The notes under the pieces were generated by a model. It ran no database searches. It was given only the letters and a program-made list of their open reading frames with translations, and was not told where the DNA came from. From CAZVEV01 sp964625865 (GTDB lineage Bacteria > Planctomycetota > Phycisphaerae > SM23-33), in assembly GCA_964625865.1 (NCBI GenBank), contig CAZVEV010000051.1, positions 1-27,114 on the forward strand: a stretch of 27,114 nucleotides of DNA. The letters run 5' to 3'. Both the position numbers and the translations under genes were made by a program. Shown piece after piece: positions 15,529-22,465 of this stretch. Numbering within the stretch: position 1 is the first letter of the stretch; every line of letters starts with the position of its first letter.

Positions 15529-15557
15529 TTGACCGCCGCGATGGACCCTGATAGGAT
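15529..15557 (+). promoter_or_regulatory. Candidate sigma-70 promoter for hisI
   Basis: TTGACC (15529-15534), a 17-nt spacer and TAGGAT (15552-15557) predict a transcript starting near 15564, 38 nt before the GTG start. The -35 box overlaps the outer arm of the upstream inverted repeat. Confidence 0.5.
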
Positions 15558-15601
15558 TTGGCGCTCACTGAACCGTTGACTTAGAGAATCAGGAGTATGA
15601 C

Positions 15602-16003
15602 GTGGACGGACTTGACCAGACGATTGCGGACTTGAAGTTTACCGCCGACGGGCTGATCCCCGCGGTGTGCGTGGACGCCGAAACCAAGCAGGTGCTCATG
15701 GTCGCGTACATGAACGATGCGTCCCTGCGGGACACCGTGCGGACGGGCAAGACGCATTTCTGGTCGCGCAGCCGGCAGACCTACTGGATGAAGGGCGAGT
15801 CCAGCGGACACACGCAGGAGGTCCGCGCGATCTACACCGACTGCGACCTGGACACGCTGGTGATTGAAGTGGTACAGCACGGGGCGGCCTGCCACAAGGG
15901 CTACCGCTCGTGCTTCTACCGCCGCCTGGACGAGACGGGGCGGTGGGAGATCACCGCCGAGAAGGTCTTCGACCCCGACGCGGTATACGGGGACGGCACG
16001 TAA
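15602..16003 (+). CDS. hisI: Phosphoribosyl-AMP cyclohydrolase
   Basis: A 133-residue enzyme for the third step of histidine synthesis, opening the adenine ring of phosphoribosyl-AMP. The metal motifs are complete: Mg ligands D80, D82 and D84 in YTDCDLD, and zinc cysteines C81, C97 and C104 in VQHGAACHKGYRSCFYR. The cysteine spacing (16 and 7) is that of the family. No PRA-PH (HisE) domain is fused, so it is the monofunctional form. The start is GTG because AGGAG (15591-15595) lies 6 nt before it; the nearby ATG at 15597 is in another frame. No other his biosynthesis gene is adjacent. Confidence 0.96.
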   Translation: MDGLDQTIADLKFTADGLIPAVCVDAETKQVLMVAYMNDASLRDTVRTGKTHFWSRSRQTYWMKGESSGHTQEVRAIYTDCDLDTLVIEVVQHGAACHKGYRSCFYRRLDETGRWEITAEKVFDPDAVYGDGT

Positions 16004-16020
16004 CGGCGTCCTTTCCGCGG

Positions 16021-16044
16021 GGCCGGCCCGGATTGCGGCCGGCC
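16021..16044. terminator. GC-rich hairpin between hisI and trkH
   Basis: GGCCGGCC (16021-16028) and GGCCGGCC (16037-16044) form an 8-bp stem with an 8-nt loop, 17 nt after the hisI stop. No U-tract follows, so intrinsic termination is uncertain. Confidence 0.35.
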
Positions 16045-16070
16045 GCCGTGCGTGAGTTTGTGCCAAGGGT

Positions 16071-17951
16071 ATGAGCAAGGAATCGGCTCAATTCGGTCAG
16101 TCACGCGGTCGTCGCCGCCTGGTGGCGGCGATGAACGTGGTGTTGGCGCTGGCGGGGGCGGCGGCGGTGGCGAGTCTCGTGCTGGAGTACGGCGGGTTCG
16201 AGCACGTGCGCCAGACGTATCGCCGGGCGCTGCACGTGACGCAGGGGTGCGTGCTGGTGGTGTTCATCCTGGACCGCCTGGGGCGGCTGGCGCTTGCGAC
16301 GTCGCGGGCGAAGTACCTCAAGGGCAACTGGCTGGACTTCGCGTTGATCCTGGTGCTGGCGGTGGTCGCCGCGGTGGTATTCCGTTTGCGGGGCAAGTTC
16401 CTCTCGGTCACTGCACTGTACATTGCCATCACCCAGGCGTACATCCTCGTCACCATCGTGCTGCATGCCCTCAGCGTGAATCTGCATTTCGCGGACTCCG
16501 GCGTGCATCCGTCGTGGATGCTGATCGGCAGCTTCGCGCTGATGTGCCTTGTCGGCTCGGGCCTGCTGATGCTCCCGGCCGCCCGTGCGCCAAACGCCGA
16601 GCGGTTCTACTACAGCGACGCCCTGTTCACCGCCGTCAGCGCCACGTGCGTGACCGGCCTGGTGGTCCGCGACACGGGGCGGGACTTCTCGGTGTTCGGC
16701 CAGACCGTGATCCTGACGCTGATCCAACTCGGCGGGCTGGGGATCATGTTGTTCGGCACGGTGCTGGCGCTGTGGGTGGGCAAGGGCCTGTCCATGCGCG
16801 GATCCGACGCGATTGGGCAGATGATGGGGCATGACGGCATCGGGAGGCTCGCGCGGACCGTGAAGTTCGTGGTGCTGGCCACGCTGGGTTTTGAGCTTGT
16901 CGGGGCCGTGCTGATGTACCCGATGTTCCTCGGGGCGCCTGATGCCTACGGGCGGGTAATGACGGCGGGGCCGGCGGTATGGCACAGCGTGTTTCACAGC
17001 ATATCGAGCTTCTGCAACGCGGGGTTCTCGCTGTACAACGCGAACATGAAAGCCGGGGTGGGCGACGCGGCCTGGGCGGCGCCGCTGCGGGAGTCGTGGC
17101 AGGTCATGGGCGTCATGGCGCCGCTGATCGTTCTGGGCGGACTGGGCTTTCCCGTGCTTCAGGACCTGGCCGGCTTCCTCAAGCGGTCGCTCGGTCGTGT
17201 GAGACGCCGCGCGGGCTGGCCGCACCGTACACTGCCCCACTCACTTCCCCGCCCGCGGCTGGGCCTGCACAGCAAGCTTATCCTCACCACCAGCGCCGTG
17301 CTGATCGTGCTCGGGGCGGGCGTGATGTACCTGGTCGAGCCCCCCCCGAGCACGGAAGAGACCGCCGGCGACTGGACAGGCATGGCGCGTCCGGCGCGGG
17401 TGCGCGAGGCGGTCTTCCACTCGATCTCGGCGCGGACGGCGGGCTTCAACACGATCGACATGGCCGAGTTGACCAGTGCGGGCAAGCTGTGGTTGTGCGG
17501 GCTGATGGTGGTCGGGGGCAGTCCGGCCAGCACGGCCGGCGGGATGAAGACCGCTACGCTGGCCCTGCTGGTCGCAGCCACCTGGTCCGTGCTGCGCCGC
17601 CGAAACGAACTGGAGATCTTCAACCGCTCGATCGCCAGCGAACTGCTCCGCCGTGCGGTGACGCTGGCCGTCCTGTACATGCTCCTGCTGGGCACGGTCA
17701 CGCTGCTGCTGTGCGTCGCGATGCGCAGGCCCACGCAGTTCATCGACCTGCTGTTCGAGTCGTGCAGCGCGTGCGGGACGGTCGGGCTGTCGACGGGCAT
17801 CACCAGAGAATTGACCTTATTCGGGAAGATCGTCATCATCGGGGGTATGTTCGCCGGGCGACTGGGACCGCTGACGCTCCTGCTGGGGCTGACCAGCAAG
17901 ATGCGACACGTCCGATACAGCTACCCGAAAGAGAACGTGGTGATAGGGTGA
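16071..17951 (+). CDS. trkH: TrkH/KtrB family potassium uptake channel subunit with N-terminal extension
   Basis: A 626-residue inner-membrane protein that conducts K+ (or Na+-coupled K+). The four selectivity-filter loops of the TrkH/KtrB fold are visible: TCVTGL (192-197), FCNAGF (314-319), RTAGFN (455-460) and CGTVGL (568-573). Each has the conserved filter glycine. The first about 140 residues are an extra membrane segment set. One phrase (FILDRLGRLALATSRAKYLK, then NWLDF) resembles S2-S3 of voltage-gated-type channels, so the protein is longer than the usual 450-480. No strong ribosome-binding site precedes the ATG (only AAGGG, 1 nt away). It is paired with the RCK regulator gene downstream. 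Confidence 0.93.
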   Translation: MSKESAQFGQSRGRRRLVAAMNVVLALAGAAAVASLVLEYGGFEHVRQTYRRALHVTQGCVLVVFILDRLGRLALATSRAKYLKGNWLDFALILVLAVVAAVVFRLRGKFLSVTALYIAITQAYILVTIVLHALSVNLHFADSGVHPSWMLIGSFALMCLVGSGLLMLPAARAPNAERFYYSDALFTAVSATCVTGLVVRDTGRDFSVFGQTVILTLIQLGGLGIMLFGTVLALWVGKGLSMRGSDAIGQMMGHDGIGRLARTVKFVVLATLGFELVGAVLMYPMFLGAPDAYGRVMTAGPAVWHSVFHSISSFCNAGFSLYNANMKAGVGDAAWAAPLRESWQVMGVMAPLIVLGGLGFPVLQDLAGFLKRSLGRVRRRAGWPHRTLPHSLPRPRLGLHSKLILTTSAVLIVLGAGVMYLVEPPPSTEETAGDWTGMARPARVREAVFHSISARTAGFNTIDMAELTSAGKLWLCGLMVVGGSPASTAGGMKTATLALLVAATWSVLRRRNELEIFNRSIASELLRRAVTLAVLYMLLLGTVTLLLCVAMRRPTQFIDLLFESCSACGTVGLSTGITRELTLFGKIVIIGGMFAGRLGPLTLLLGLTSKMRHVRYSYPKENVVIG

Positions 17952-17955
17952 GATC

Positions 17956-18009
17956 TTGGAACGATTCAGCGTGAACAACATCCCGAACAGAAGAACTGTG
18001 ATGGGGTGA
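17956..18009 (+). CDS. Mini-ORF 1 in the trkH-trkA junction
   Basis: A TTG-initiated frame of 17 codons (MERFSVNNIPNRRTVMG) that starts 4 nt after the trkH stop. GGGTGA lies 4 nt before it as a possible ribosome-binding sequence. Its first four residues equal those of TrkA (MERF), and its tail (VMG) resembles the TrkH tail (VVIG). It arose by duplication of the gene boundary. Translation is unproven; it may only keep ribosomes moving from trkH to trkA. Confidence 0.35.
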   Translation: MERFSVNNIPNRRTVMG

Positions 18010-18013
18010 AATC

Positions 18014-18067
18014 TTGGAACGATTCAGCGTGAACAACATCCCGAACAAAAAGGTTGTGATTGGGTGA
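18014..18067 (+). CDS. Mini-ORF 2 in the trkH-trkA junction
   Basis: A second TTG-initiated frame of 17 codons (MERFSVNNIPNKKVVIG), 4 nt after the stop of mini-ORF 1 and 4 nt before the trkA ATG. Its tail VVIG is identical to the TrkH C-terminus. Differences from mini-ORF 1 are conservative (R to K, T to V, M to I) and both frames remain open, which fits weak selection or recent duplication. Confidence 0.35.
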   Translation: MERFSVNNIPNKKVVIG

Positions 18068-18071
18068 GATC

Positions 18072-18749
18072 ATGGAACGATTCGCCGTAATAGGACTGGG
18101 GCGGTTCGGCAAGCGATTGGCGACCCTGCTGTCGGACGCCGGTGCCGAGGTCATCGCCGTGGACATCGACCGCGAACTGGTCGACGAGGTCCGCGACGAG
18201 GTGACCCTCGCGGTGGCCCTGAACGCGACCGACCCCGAGGCCCTGCGCTCCCAGGGCATCGACCGGGTCGACGTCGCCATCGTGGGCATGGGCGATGCCT
18301 TCGAGGACACGGTGATGACGACCGTCCTGCTCAAGCAGCTTGGCGTGTCGCGCGTGATCAGCCGGACCACCACGGAGATTCGCGCCAACATCCTGCGCCG
18401 CGTCGGCGCCGACGACGTGGTCAATCCCGAACGCGAGAGCGCACACCGCTGGTGCAACCAGTTGCTCGCGCCGGAAATCGTTTCGCAGTTCGAACTCGGC
18501 GAGGGGTTCAGCCTTGCGCAGATCGTCGCGCCCGAGAGCTTCTACGACAAGACGCTGGCCGAACTGTCACTGCGACAGAAGCACAACGTCAACATCGTCG
18601 CCATCCGCCGCAAGGACTCGGCCGAAGATTTCGACGCCGAGCGTGAAGCGGTCATCTCGCTTCCGATGGCCGACACGGTCATCCAGCCGGGCGACCTGCT
18701 CCTGCTGGTCGGCTCCGACGAGGCCATGCGCAACTTCCCGACGAAGTAG
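18072..18749 (+). CDS. trkA: TrkA/KtrA family potassium channel regulatory subunit (RCK)
   Basis: A 225-residue cytoplasmic gating subunit for the TrkH protein. The RCK-N Rossmann fold (1-about 135) shows GLGRFG (8-13) and an acidic residue in AVDID that binds the nucleotide ribose. The RCK-C domain (about 140-225) ends in IQPGDLLLLVGSDEAM, typical of the family. One RCK pair makes it KtrA-like, not the double TrkA of E. coli. ATP/ADP or NAD(H) binding controls channel opening. The start is the ATG at 18072, 4 nt after GGGTGA (18062-18067); a TTG at 18060 is less likely. Its stop lies 1 nt before a palindromic element. Confidence 0.95.
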   Translation: MERFAVIGLGRFGKRLATLLSDAGAEVIAVDIDRELVDEVRDEVTLAVALNATDPEALRSQGIDRVDVAIVGMGDAFEDTVMTTVLLKQLGVSRVISRTTTEIRANILRRVGADDVVNPERESAHRWCNQLLAPEIVSQFELGEGFSLAQIVAPESFYDKTLAELSLRQKHNVNIVAIRRKDSAEDFDAEREAVISLPMADTVIQPGDLLLLVGSDEAMRNFPTK

Positions 18750-18750
18750 G

Positions 18751-18826
18751 CGTAGGGCGTGCAACTCGCTTGCACGCGGAACGAGTACTCCGTCCTTTCC
18801 GCGTGCAACAAGTTGCACGCCCTACG
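18751..18826 (+). repeat. Stop-adjacent nested palindromic element, copy C (complete)
   Basis: The outer 14-bp arms CGTAGGGCGTGCAA (18751-18764) and TTGCACGCCCTACG (18813-18826) are perfect inverted repeats. Each half is itself palindromic (18757-18777 and 18801-18820). An inner CGCGGAA / TTTCCGCG pair adds a further stem. It begins 1 nt after the trkA stop, in the space between trkA and the convergent URO-D-family gene. Confidence 0.92.
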
Positions 18827-18886
18827 GTCTTCCCACGCACGCAAGCCTCGGCCTGGTCGCTTCAGCGATCCAGGTCTCCGTGCCGC

Positions 18887-20302
18887 CTAGAACGACAGCA
18901 GGCAGTGCCAGATGTACATATTGCCCAGCGCGTCGATGTTCTCCCAGACGGTCTTGACCAGTTGCTCGTCACCGCAGATGGGGCCCATCTGGGCCTTCTT
19001 CTGCTCCCACGGGATACAAACGCCCGGGGCTCGCGCGGTCTTGCGGTCGGGCATGGACGCCGCCGCCTGTTCGGGCGTGATATCCGGCACGAGGTCGGGT
19101 ACGCCGGCATGGCCGTCGGAGTACACGCCGTACTCGCGCGTGAAGTCCGTCATCGCACGGACGTTCTCGACCTTGGCCACGTTCTGCACGATGGCACTGG
19201 CGTCCATGATGTATCCGCCATCGCGCCCGAGGCCGTCAATGAGCTTCTTGCAGTAGTCGCGCACCTCGTCGGGGCTGCCCCATCCCAGCAGGACGTTGGG
19301 CAGGCCGCCGGTCAGGCAGAACTTGTGCCCGAGTTTCTCGTGGGCGACGAACGGGTCGGCCTGGTCGATGTGATAGACGATGCTCTTGTCGGGCAGTTCG
19401 GCGAAGGCGTCGAGGTGATGGTTCCAGTCGCCCTCGGCGTAGAACAGCGTCTGGTGACCGGCCGCCCAGATGCCTTCGATAATCGGCTTCAGCGTGGGCC
19501 AGTAGATCGTATTGAACGTCTCGGGTGAGACGAACGGCACGCAGCCGCGGTGCATCCAGATGGAAACCGGGACGGCGCCGGTGGGGTCTGCCCCGCCCAG
19601 GGCGGTCTGCAACAGGTGCGGGGCCAGGGCCTCGCAGGCGGCGAGGACCTTCTCGGGCTGGTTCATGATGTCCATTGTCAACCCGATGTACCCGCGGAGC
19701 TTGTCGGCGATAATGTCCATGGGGGCCTTGAGGATTCCGGCGATCGCCCCGGGCATGCCGCACTCGGTTCGCAGGCGCTCGGCCTGCCCGCCGAAGCCCA
19801 TGAAGTACTGCAACATCGCCATGCCGCCCTTGACGAACGAGAGGTTGTTCTCGAACGTCGACGGGGCGCCGATCTCGCTGACCGGCTCGACGACGCGGGG
19901 CAGCCACACGTTGTACAGGAAGCCCGTGGGGTCCTCGATCAGCGCGTCGTACTCATCCGCGTCCATGAACGCGTCGGCTTCGGACGGCTCGCGGTATTGG
20001 AAGCCCGTCTCGACGGGCAGTTCCACGCCGGGCGAAGCGTAGTACTTCAGCCCGATCGCCTGGGTCAGTCCCGTCCAGACGTACACCATGTTCCCGACCA
20101 CCGCGTCCCAGTCGAAGTCGGCGGCCGTCTTGCAGGCCGCGTCGAAGGCCTTGGTGTAGTCCTGCGTGACTTCCTGACAGGTGTACCCGGCGTACTTCGC
20201 GGTGAACTCGGCTACGAAGGGCCGGATCGGCACGCGGTCGGGCTTCTCGTTCCGCATCGCCGTGGTGTATCGCGCCAACCGTTCAGCGTAGAGCTGTTCC
20301 AT
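18887..20302 (-). CDS. Uroporphyrinogen decarboxylase (URO-D) superfamily protein
   Basis: A protein of about 471 residues with the URO-D TIM-barrel fold. Visible landmarks are RNEKPDRVPIRPF near the N-terminus, then phrases such as ALAPHLLQTALGGAD, PVSIWMHRGCVPFVSPETF, GHQTLFYAEGDWNHHLDAF and a late GGYIMDASAIVQNVAKVENV. HemE is shorter (about 350) and these phrases differ, so this is a paralogue of the MtaA/CmuA-like methyltransferase type or of unknown substrate. No corrinoid-protein gene lies next to it. The ATG at 20302 gives MEQLYAERLARY. A TTG at 20314, 7 nt after GGAAAGGG (20329-20322), is an attractive alternative that adds four residues. A longer upstream extension of the frame looks non-coding. 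Confidence 0.85.
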   Translation of the reverse strand: MEQLYAERLARYTTAMRNEKPDRVPIRPFVAEFTAKYAGYTCQEVTQDYTKAFDAACKTAADFDWDAVVGNMVYVWTGLTQAIGLKYYASPGVELPVETGFQYREPSEADAFMDADEYDALIEDPTGFLYNVWLPRVVEPVSEIGAPSTFENNLSFVKGGMAMLQYFMGFGGQAERLRTECGMPGAIAGILKAPMDIIADKLRGYIGLTMDIMNQPEKVLAACEALAPHLLQTALGGADPTGAVPVSIWMHRGCVPFVSPETFNTIYWPTLKPIIEGIWAAGHQTLFYAEGDWNHHLDAFAELPDKSIVYHIDQADPFVAHEKLGHKFCLTGGLPNVLLGWGSPDEVRDYCKKLIDGLGRDGGYIMDASAIVQNVAKVENVRAMTDFTREYGVYSDGHAGVPDLVPDITPEQAAASMPDRKTARAPGVCIPWEQKKAQMGPICGDEQLVKTVWENIDALGNMYIWHCLLSF

Positions 20303-20493
20303 GTCTGCTGCCAAATCGTCGCCCTTTCCAAATGGGTCCACACATGCCTGGTCACGCCGCAACGTCGTTCTACCACATGCAACCCCCGAATCCAATCCTC
20401 CGGTTGGCGAACTGGACCCCACGAGGGCGCAATTCATCGACCAGAGCACACGCGACTTCGCGCATCAGGCACCCGCTTGCGGTTTCGCGCGCC

Positions 20494-20508
20494 GTTGCAC
20501 GCCCTACC
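20494..20508 (-). repeat. Stop-adjacent palindromic element, copy D (degenerate half)
   Basis: On the minus strand CGGTAGGGCGTGCAAC (20509-20494) matches the left half of the other copies. The following bases are eroded (GGCGCGCGAAACC) and the right half is missing. The TAG of this element is the stop codon of the ApbE gene. Confidence 0.75.
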
Positions 20509-22072
20509 GCTTGACGGCGCCGTAGCGGACTTCCGCGCCGTCGGACTCGGCGTTGCCCCGCATGCGAGCGGTATCCGTGGTCTTGCCCCCGCACGTGACC
20601 GCCGCGGTCATCAACACGTGCGTGCCCTTCTCGCGGGCCATCTCGATGTAGACGGAGTATTCACCGGCCCCCACGCGCTTGCCCGCCAGGTCCGTGCCAT
20701 CCCACGCCAGCGTATAGACCCCCGCGGACCTGCTGGCCCGGACAATGCTGAACGCCGTGCGACGCAGCGCCGAGCCCTGACGGTACCACGCGCTGAGTTT
20801 CCGCAGGTACTTGGTCTTGCCCCACAGCGCGAGCATCTTGATCGGCTTGCCCCGGCTGTCGGTGACCCAGGCGGCCACCATCGGACGTTTGCGGTTGCGC
20901 CGGATGCTCAGGCGCACGTTGACGCCATACCCCTTGGGCCAGGCCCCGCCGCTATCCGTGCCGGTCGTCGTGCCCGAGCCATTACCGTTCCCGGTCGGCG
21001 GCTTGACAACCTGGGCCGATCCGGCCGTCACTAGCGATTTCCAGTGGCGGCTGGTGTAGGGCTTGCCGTCGGCGTCGACGATGAGGCACTCGGTAAGGGG
21101 GATGCGATCAATCATCTCCACCCCGCGCGACGGCGGGAGCACGCACAGGGCCGTCGCCGCCGCGTCGGCTGAGGCGGCATCCGGAGCAACGACCGTCGCG
21201 CCTGCCGCCCCGATGGCCGGCCGCCCCGTCCGCGGGTCCAGGATATGCGAGTATCGCTTGCCGTCGATCGTGTAGAATCTCGCGTATCCCCCGCTGCTGG
21301 CTGCAGCACGGTTGACCAGACGAAGCGTCGCCAGCGGCTTGGCGTTGTCAGCCGGACGCAGAGGGTCCGCCACGCCCACGGGCCAGCCGCGATTACCCGA
21401 GGTGTCCGCGGCGCCCCAGGCAACGATATCGCCGCCGATGTTCAGTGCGATGCCTTTGGCCCGTCCCGCCTTGGCCCGGCCGGCCGCCAGGGCCTTGTCC
21501 AGAATGTACCCCTTGCCCAGGCCCGCCACGCGGAGGTTCAACGGTCTCAGCGCCTCGACCTTGCGTGACGAATACGACAGGCGCCACGCAGGGGACCTGA
21601 GCTTCGCTACCGCGCCGGCCAGACGCTTGGAATCGGGCAGTCGCCCCGCCTTGGCCGCCGCGCTCCACAGGTCGATCACCTCGCCCATGTGCGCGTTGAA
21701 CGCCCCGCCGCTGCGCACGCGCCACGTATCGCAGCGCCCGAGCACGGCGTAGAGGTCTGCCGAGCACTCGAACGGGCCTTTCGCGGCCATCAAGCGAGAT
21801 ATCTCGCTTTCGGGATCGCCCGTCCAAAGGACCTTCGCCAGTCGCTGGACCTCGCCCATAACCGCCGCGTCGCACGTCTCGGCCTCGGCGGGCGTGCCGT
21901 GGACCTTCAGGTCATACGACGTGCCCAGCACGTGGTCGCGGCTGATGACCTGCACGTCGTCGGCGCCCCAGACCGAACACGTAAGCCCCCCGCCCACTAC
22001 CACCGCCAGGACCACCGCACATGTCCGGGCCCAGTCCAGCCCGATAACCGCATTCGCAACTCTCAAACGCAT
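20504..22072 (-). CDS. apbE: FAD:protein FMN transferase (ApbE) with C-terminal DUF2271 domain
   Basis: A 522-residue exported protein. The signal sequence (about 15-36) ends near VWGAD. Residues 40-350 are ApbE, which moves FMN from FAD onto Thr/Ser of flavoproteins such as NqrB/NqrC or RnfG/RnfD: GTSYDLKV (50-57), GGAFNAHMGEVIDLW (122-136), GLGKGYILDKA (184-194), LNIGGDIVAWG (210-220), SHILDPRTGRP (275-285) and the metal-site stretch PDAASADAAATAL (297-309). A Gly/Thr-rich linker (about 358-377) joins a DUF2271-like domain (about 380-500) with RPMVAAWVTDSRGKPIKMLA and AGVYTLAWDGTD. The stop codon comes from a repeat. The ATG at 22072 has only a close GGAG (2-3 nt); a longer N-terminus from 22144 looks non-coding. 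Confidence 0.88.
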   Translation of the reverse strand: MRLRVANAVIGLDWARTCAVVLAVVVGGGLTCSVWGADDVQVISRDHVLGTSYDLKVHGTPAEAETCDAAVMGEVQRLAKVLWTGDPESEISRLMAAKGPFECSADLYAVLGRCDTWRVRSGGAFNAHMGEVIDLWSAAAKAGRLPDSKRLAGAVAKLRSPAWRLSYSSRKVEALRPLNLRVAGLGKGYILDKALAAGRAKAGRAKGIALNIGGDIVAWGAADTSGNRGWPVGVADPLRPADNAKPLATLRLVNRAAASSGGYARFYTIDGKRYSHILDPRTGRPAIGAAGATVVAPDAASADAAATALCVLPPSRGVEMIDRIPLTECLIVDADGKPYTSRHWKSLVTAGSAQVVKPPTGNGNGSGTTTGTDSGGAWPKGYGVNVRLSIRRNRKRPMVAAWVTDSRGKPIKMLALWGKTKYLRKLSAWYRQGSALRRTAFSIVRASRSAGVYTLAWDGTDLAGKRVGAGEYSVYIEMAREKGTHVLMTAAVTCGGKTTDTARMRGNAESDGAEVRYGAVKR

Positions 22073-22189
22073 ATCTCCACTACCAGGCCGCGGCCATCCG
22101 AGGGACGCCCACGGCGCCATCGGAACGCAAGGTCCTGTTTTCAACCATCATAGCCGCCCCGGGACCACCGGGACATCTGGAGTTCTGTG

Positions 22190-22218
22190 ATTATACTAAA
22201 CCCGCCCTCAGGGCTGAA
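22190..22218 (-). promoter_or_regulatory. Candidate sigma-70 promoter for apbE
   Basis: A perfect TATAAT on the minus strand (22195-22190) has a weak -35 TTCAGC (22218-22213) 17 nt upstream. The transcript would begin near 22183 with a leader of about 110 nt. Confidence 0.5.
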
Positions 22219-22314
22219 GGACTCCCCCAACCGCTCAGGACAGTTGCCTGTGACCATGGCAAGACCAAGACTGGCTGGAGACGCTTAACACAGAGCAGCC
22301 TTCGGCCGCAACCG

Positions 22315-22383
22315 CAGAGAACGGAAAGAGGAACCGCAGATTTCACAGATTTCATGGATTAAGACAACAGAGAACGGAAAGAG
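22315..22383. repeat. Direct repeat CAGAGAACGGAAAGAG (two copies) with CCGCAGA motifs
   Basis: Identical 16-bp copies lie at 22315-22330 and 22368-22383. CCGCAGA recurs four times between about 22312 and 22435. The base composition is less GC-rich than the surrounding genes, suggesting a dispersed intergenic repeat. Confidence 0.8.
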
Positions 22384-22465
22384 AATTGGAACGGCTGGAT
22401 GACCGCAGATTCTCTGACGGGGCGTCCGCAGATTCCGTTGTCGCTGCACTCTCAGGGCAGTTGAG

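Larger units (their letters stand above)
17940..18083 (+). repeat. 58-bp tandem duplication of the trkH-trkA junction
   Basis: Two full units (17940-17997 and 17998-18055) differ at only a handful of positions. A third, partial unit (from 18056) runs into the start of trkA. Each begins GTGATnGGGTGA, containing the stop codon of the preceding frame, and continues nATCnTGGAACGATTC, the start of the next frame. Confidence 0.95.
22073..22465. other. Intergenic region with short direct repeats (393 bp)
   Basis: This lies between apbE and the diguanylate cyclase gene, both on the minus strand. It contains a minus-strand promoter for apbE, a small GCCC-TCA-GGGC hairpin (22204-22214), and an AT-richer repeat stretch (about 22310-22440). 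No gene was recognised. Confidence 0.6.

Noticed and set aside
20303..20449. An N-terminal extension of the URO-D-family protein
   Set aside because: The extra residues do not resemble the family, and the GGAAAGGG / ATG region supports a start at 20302 or 20314.
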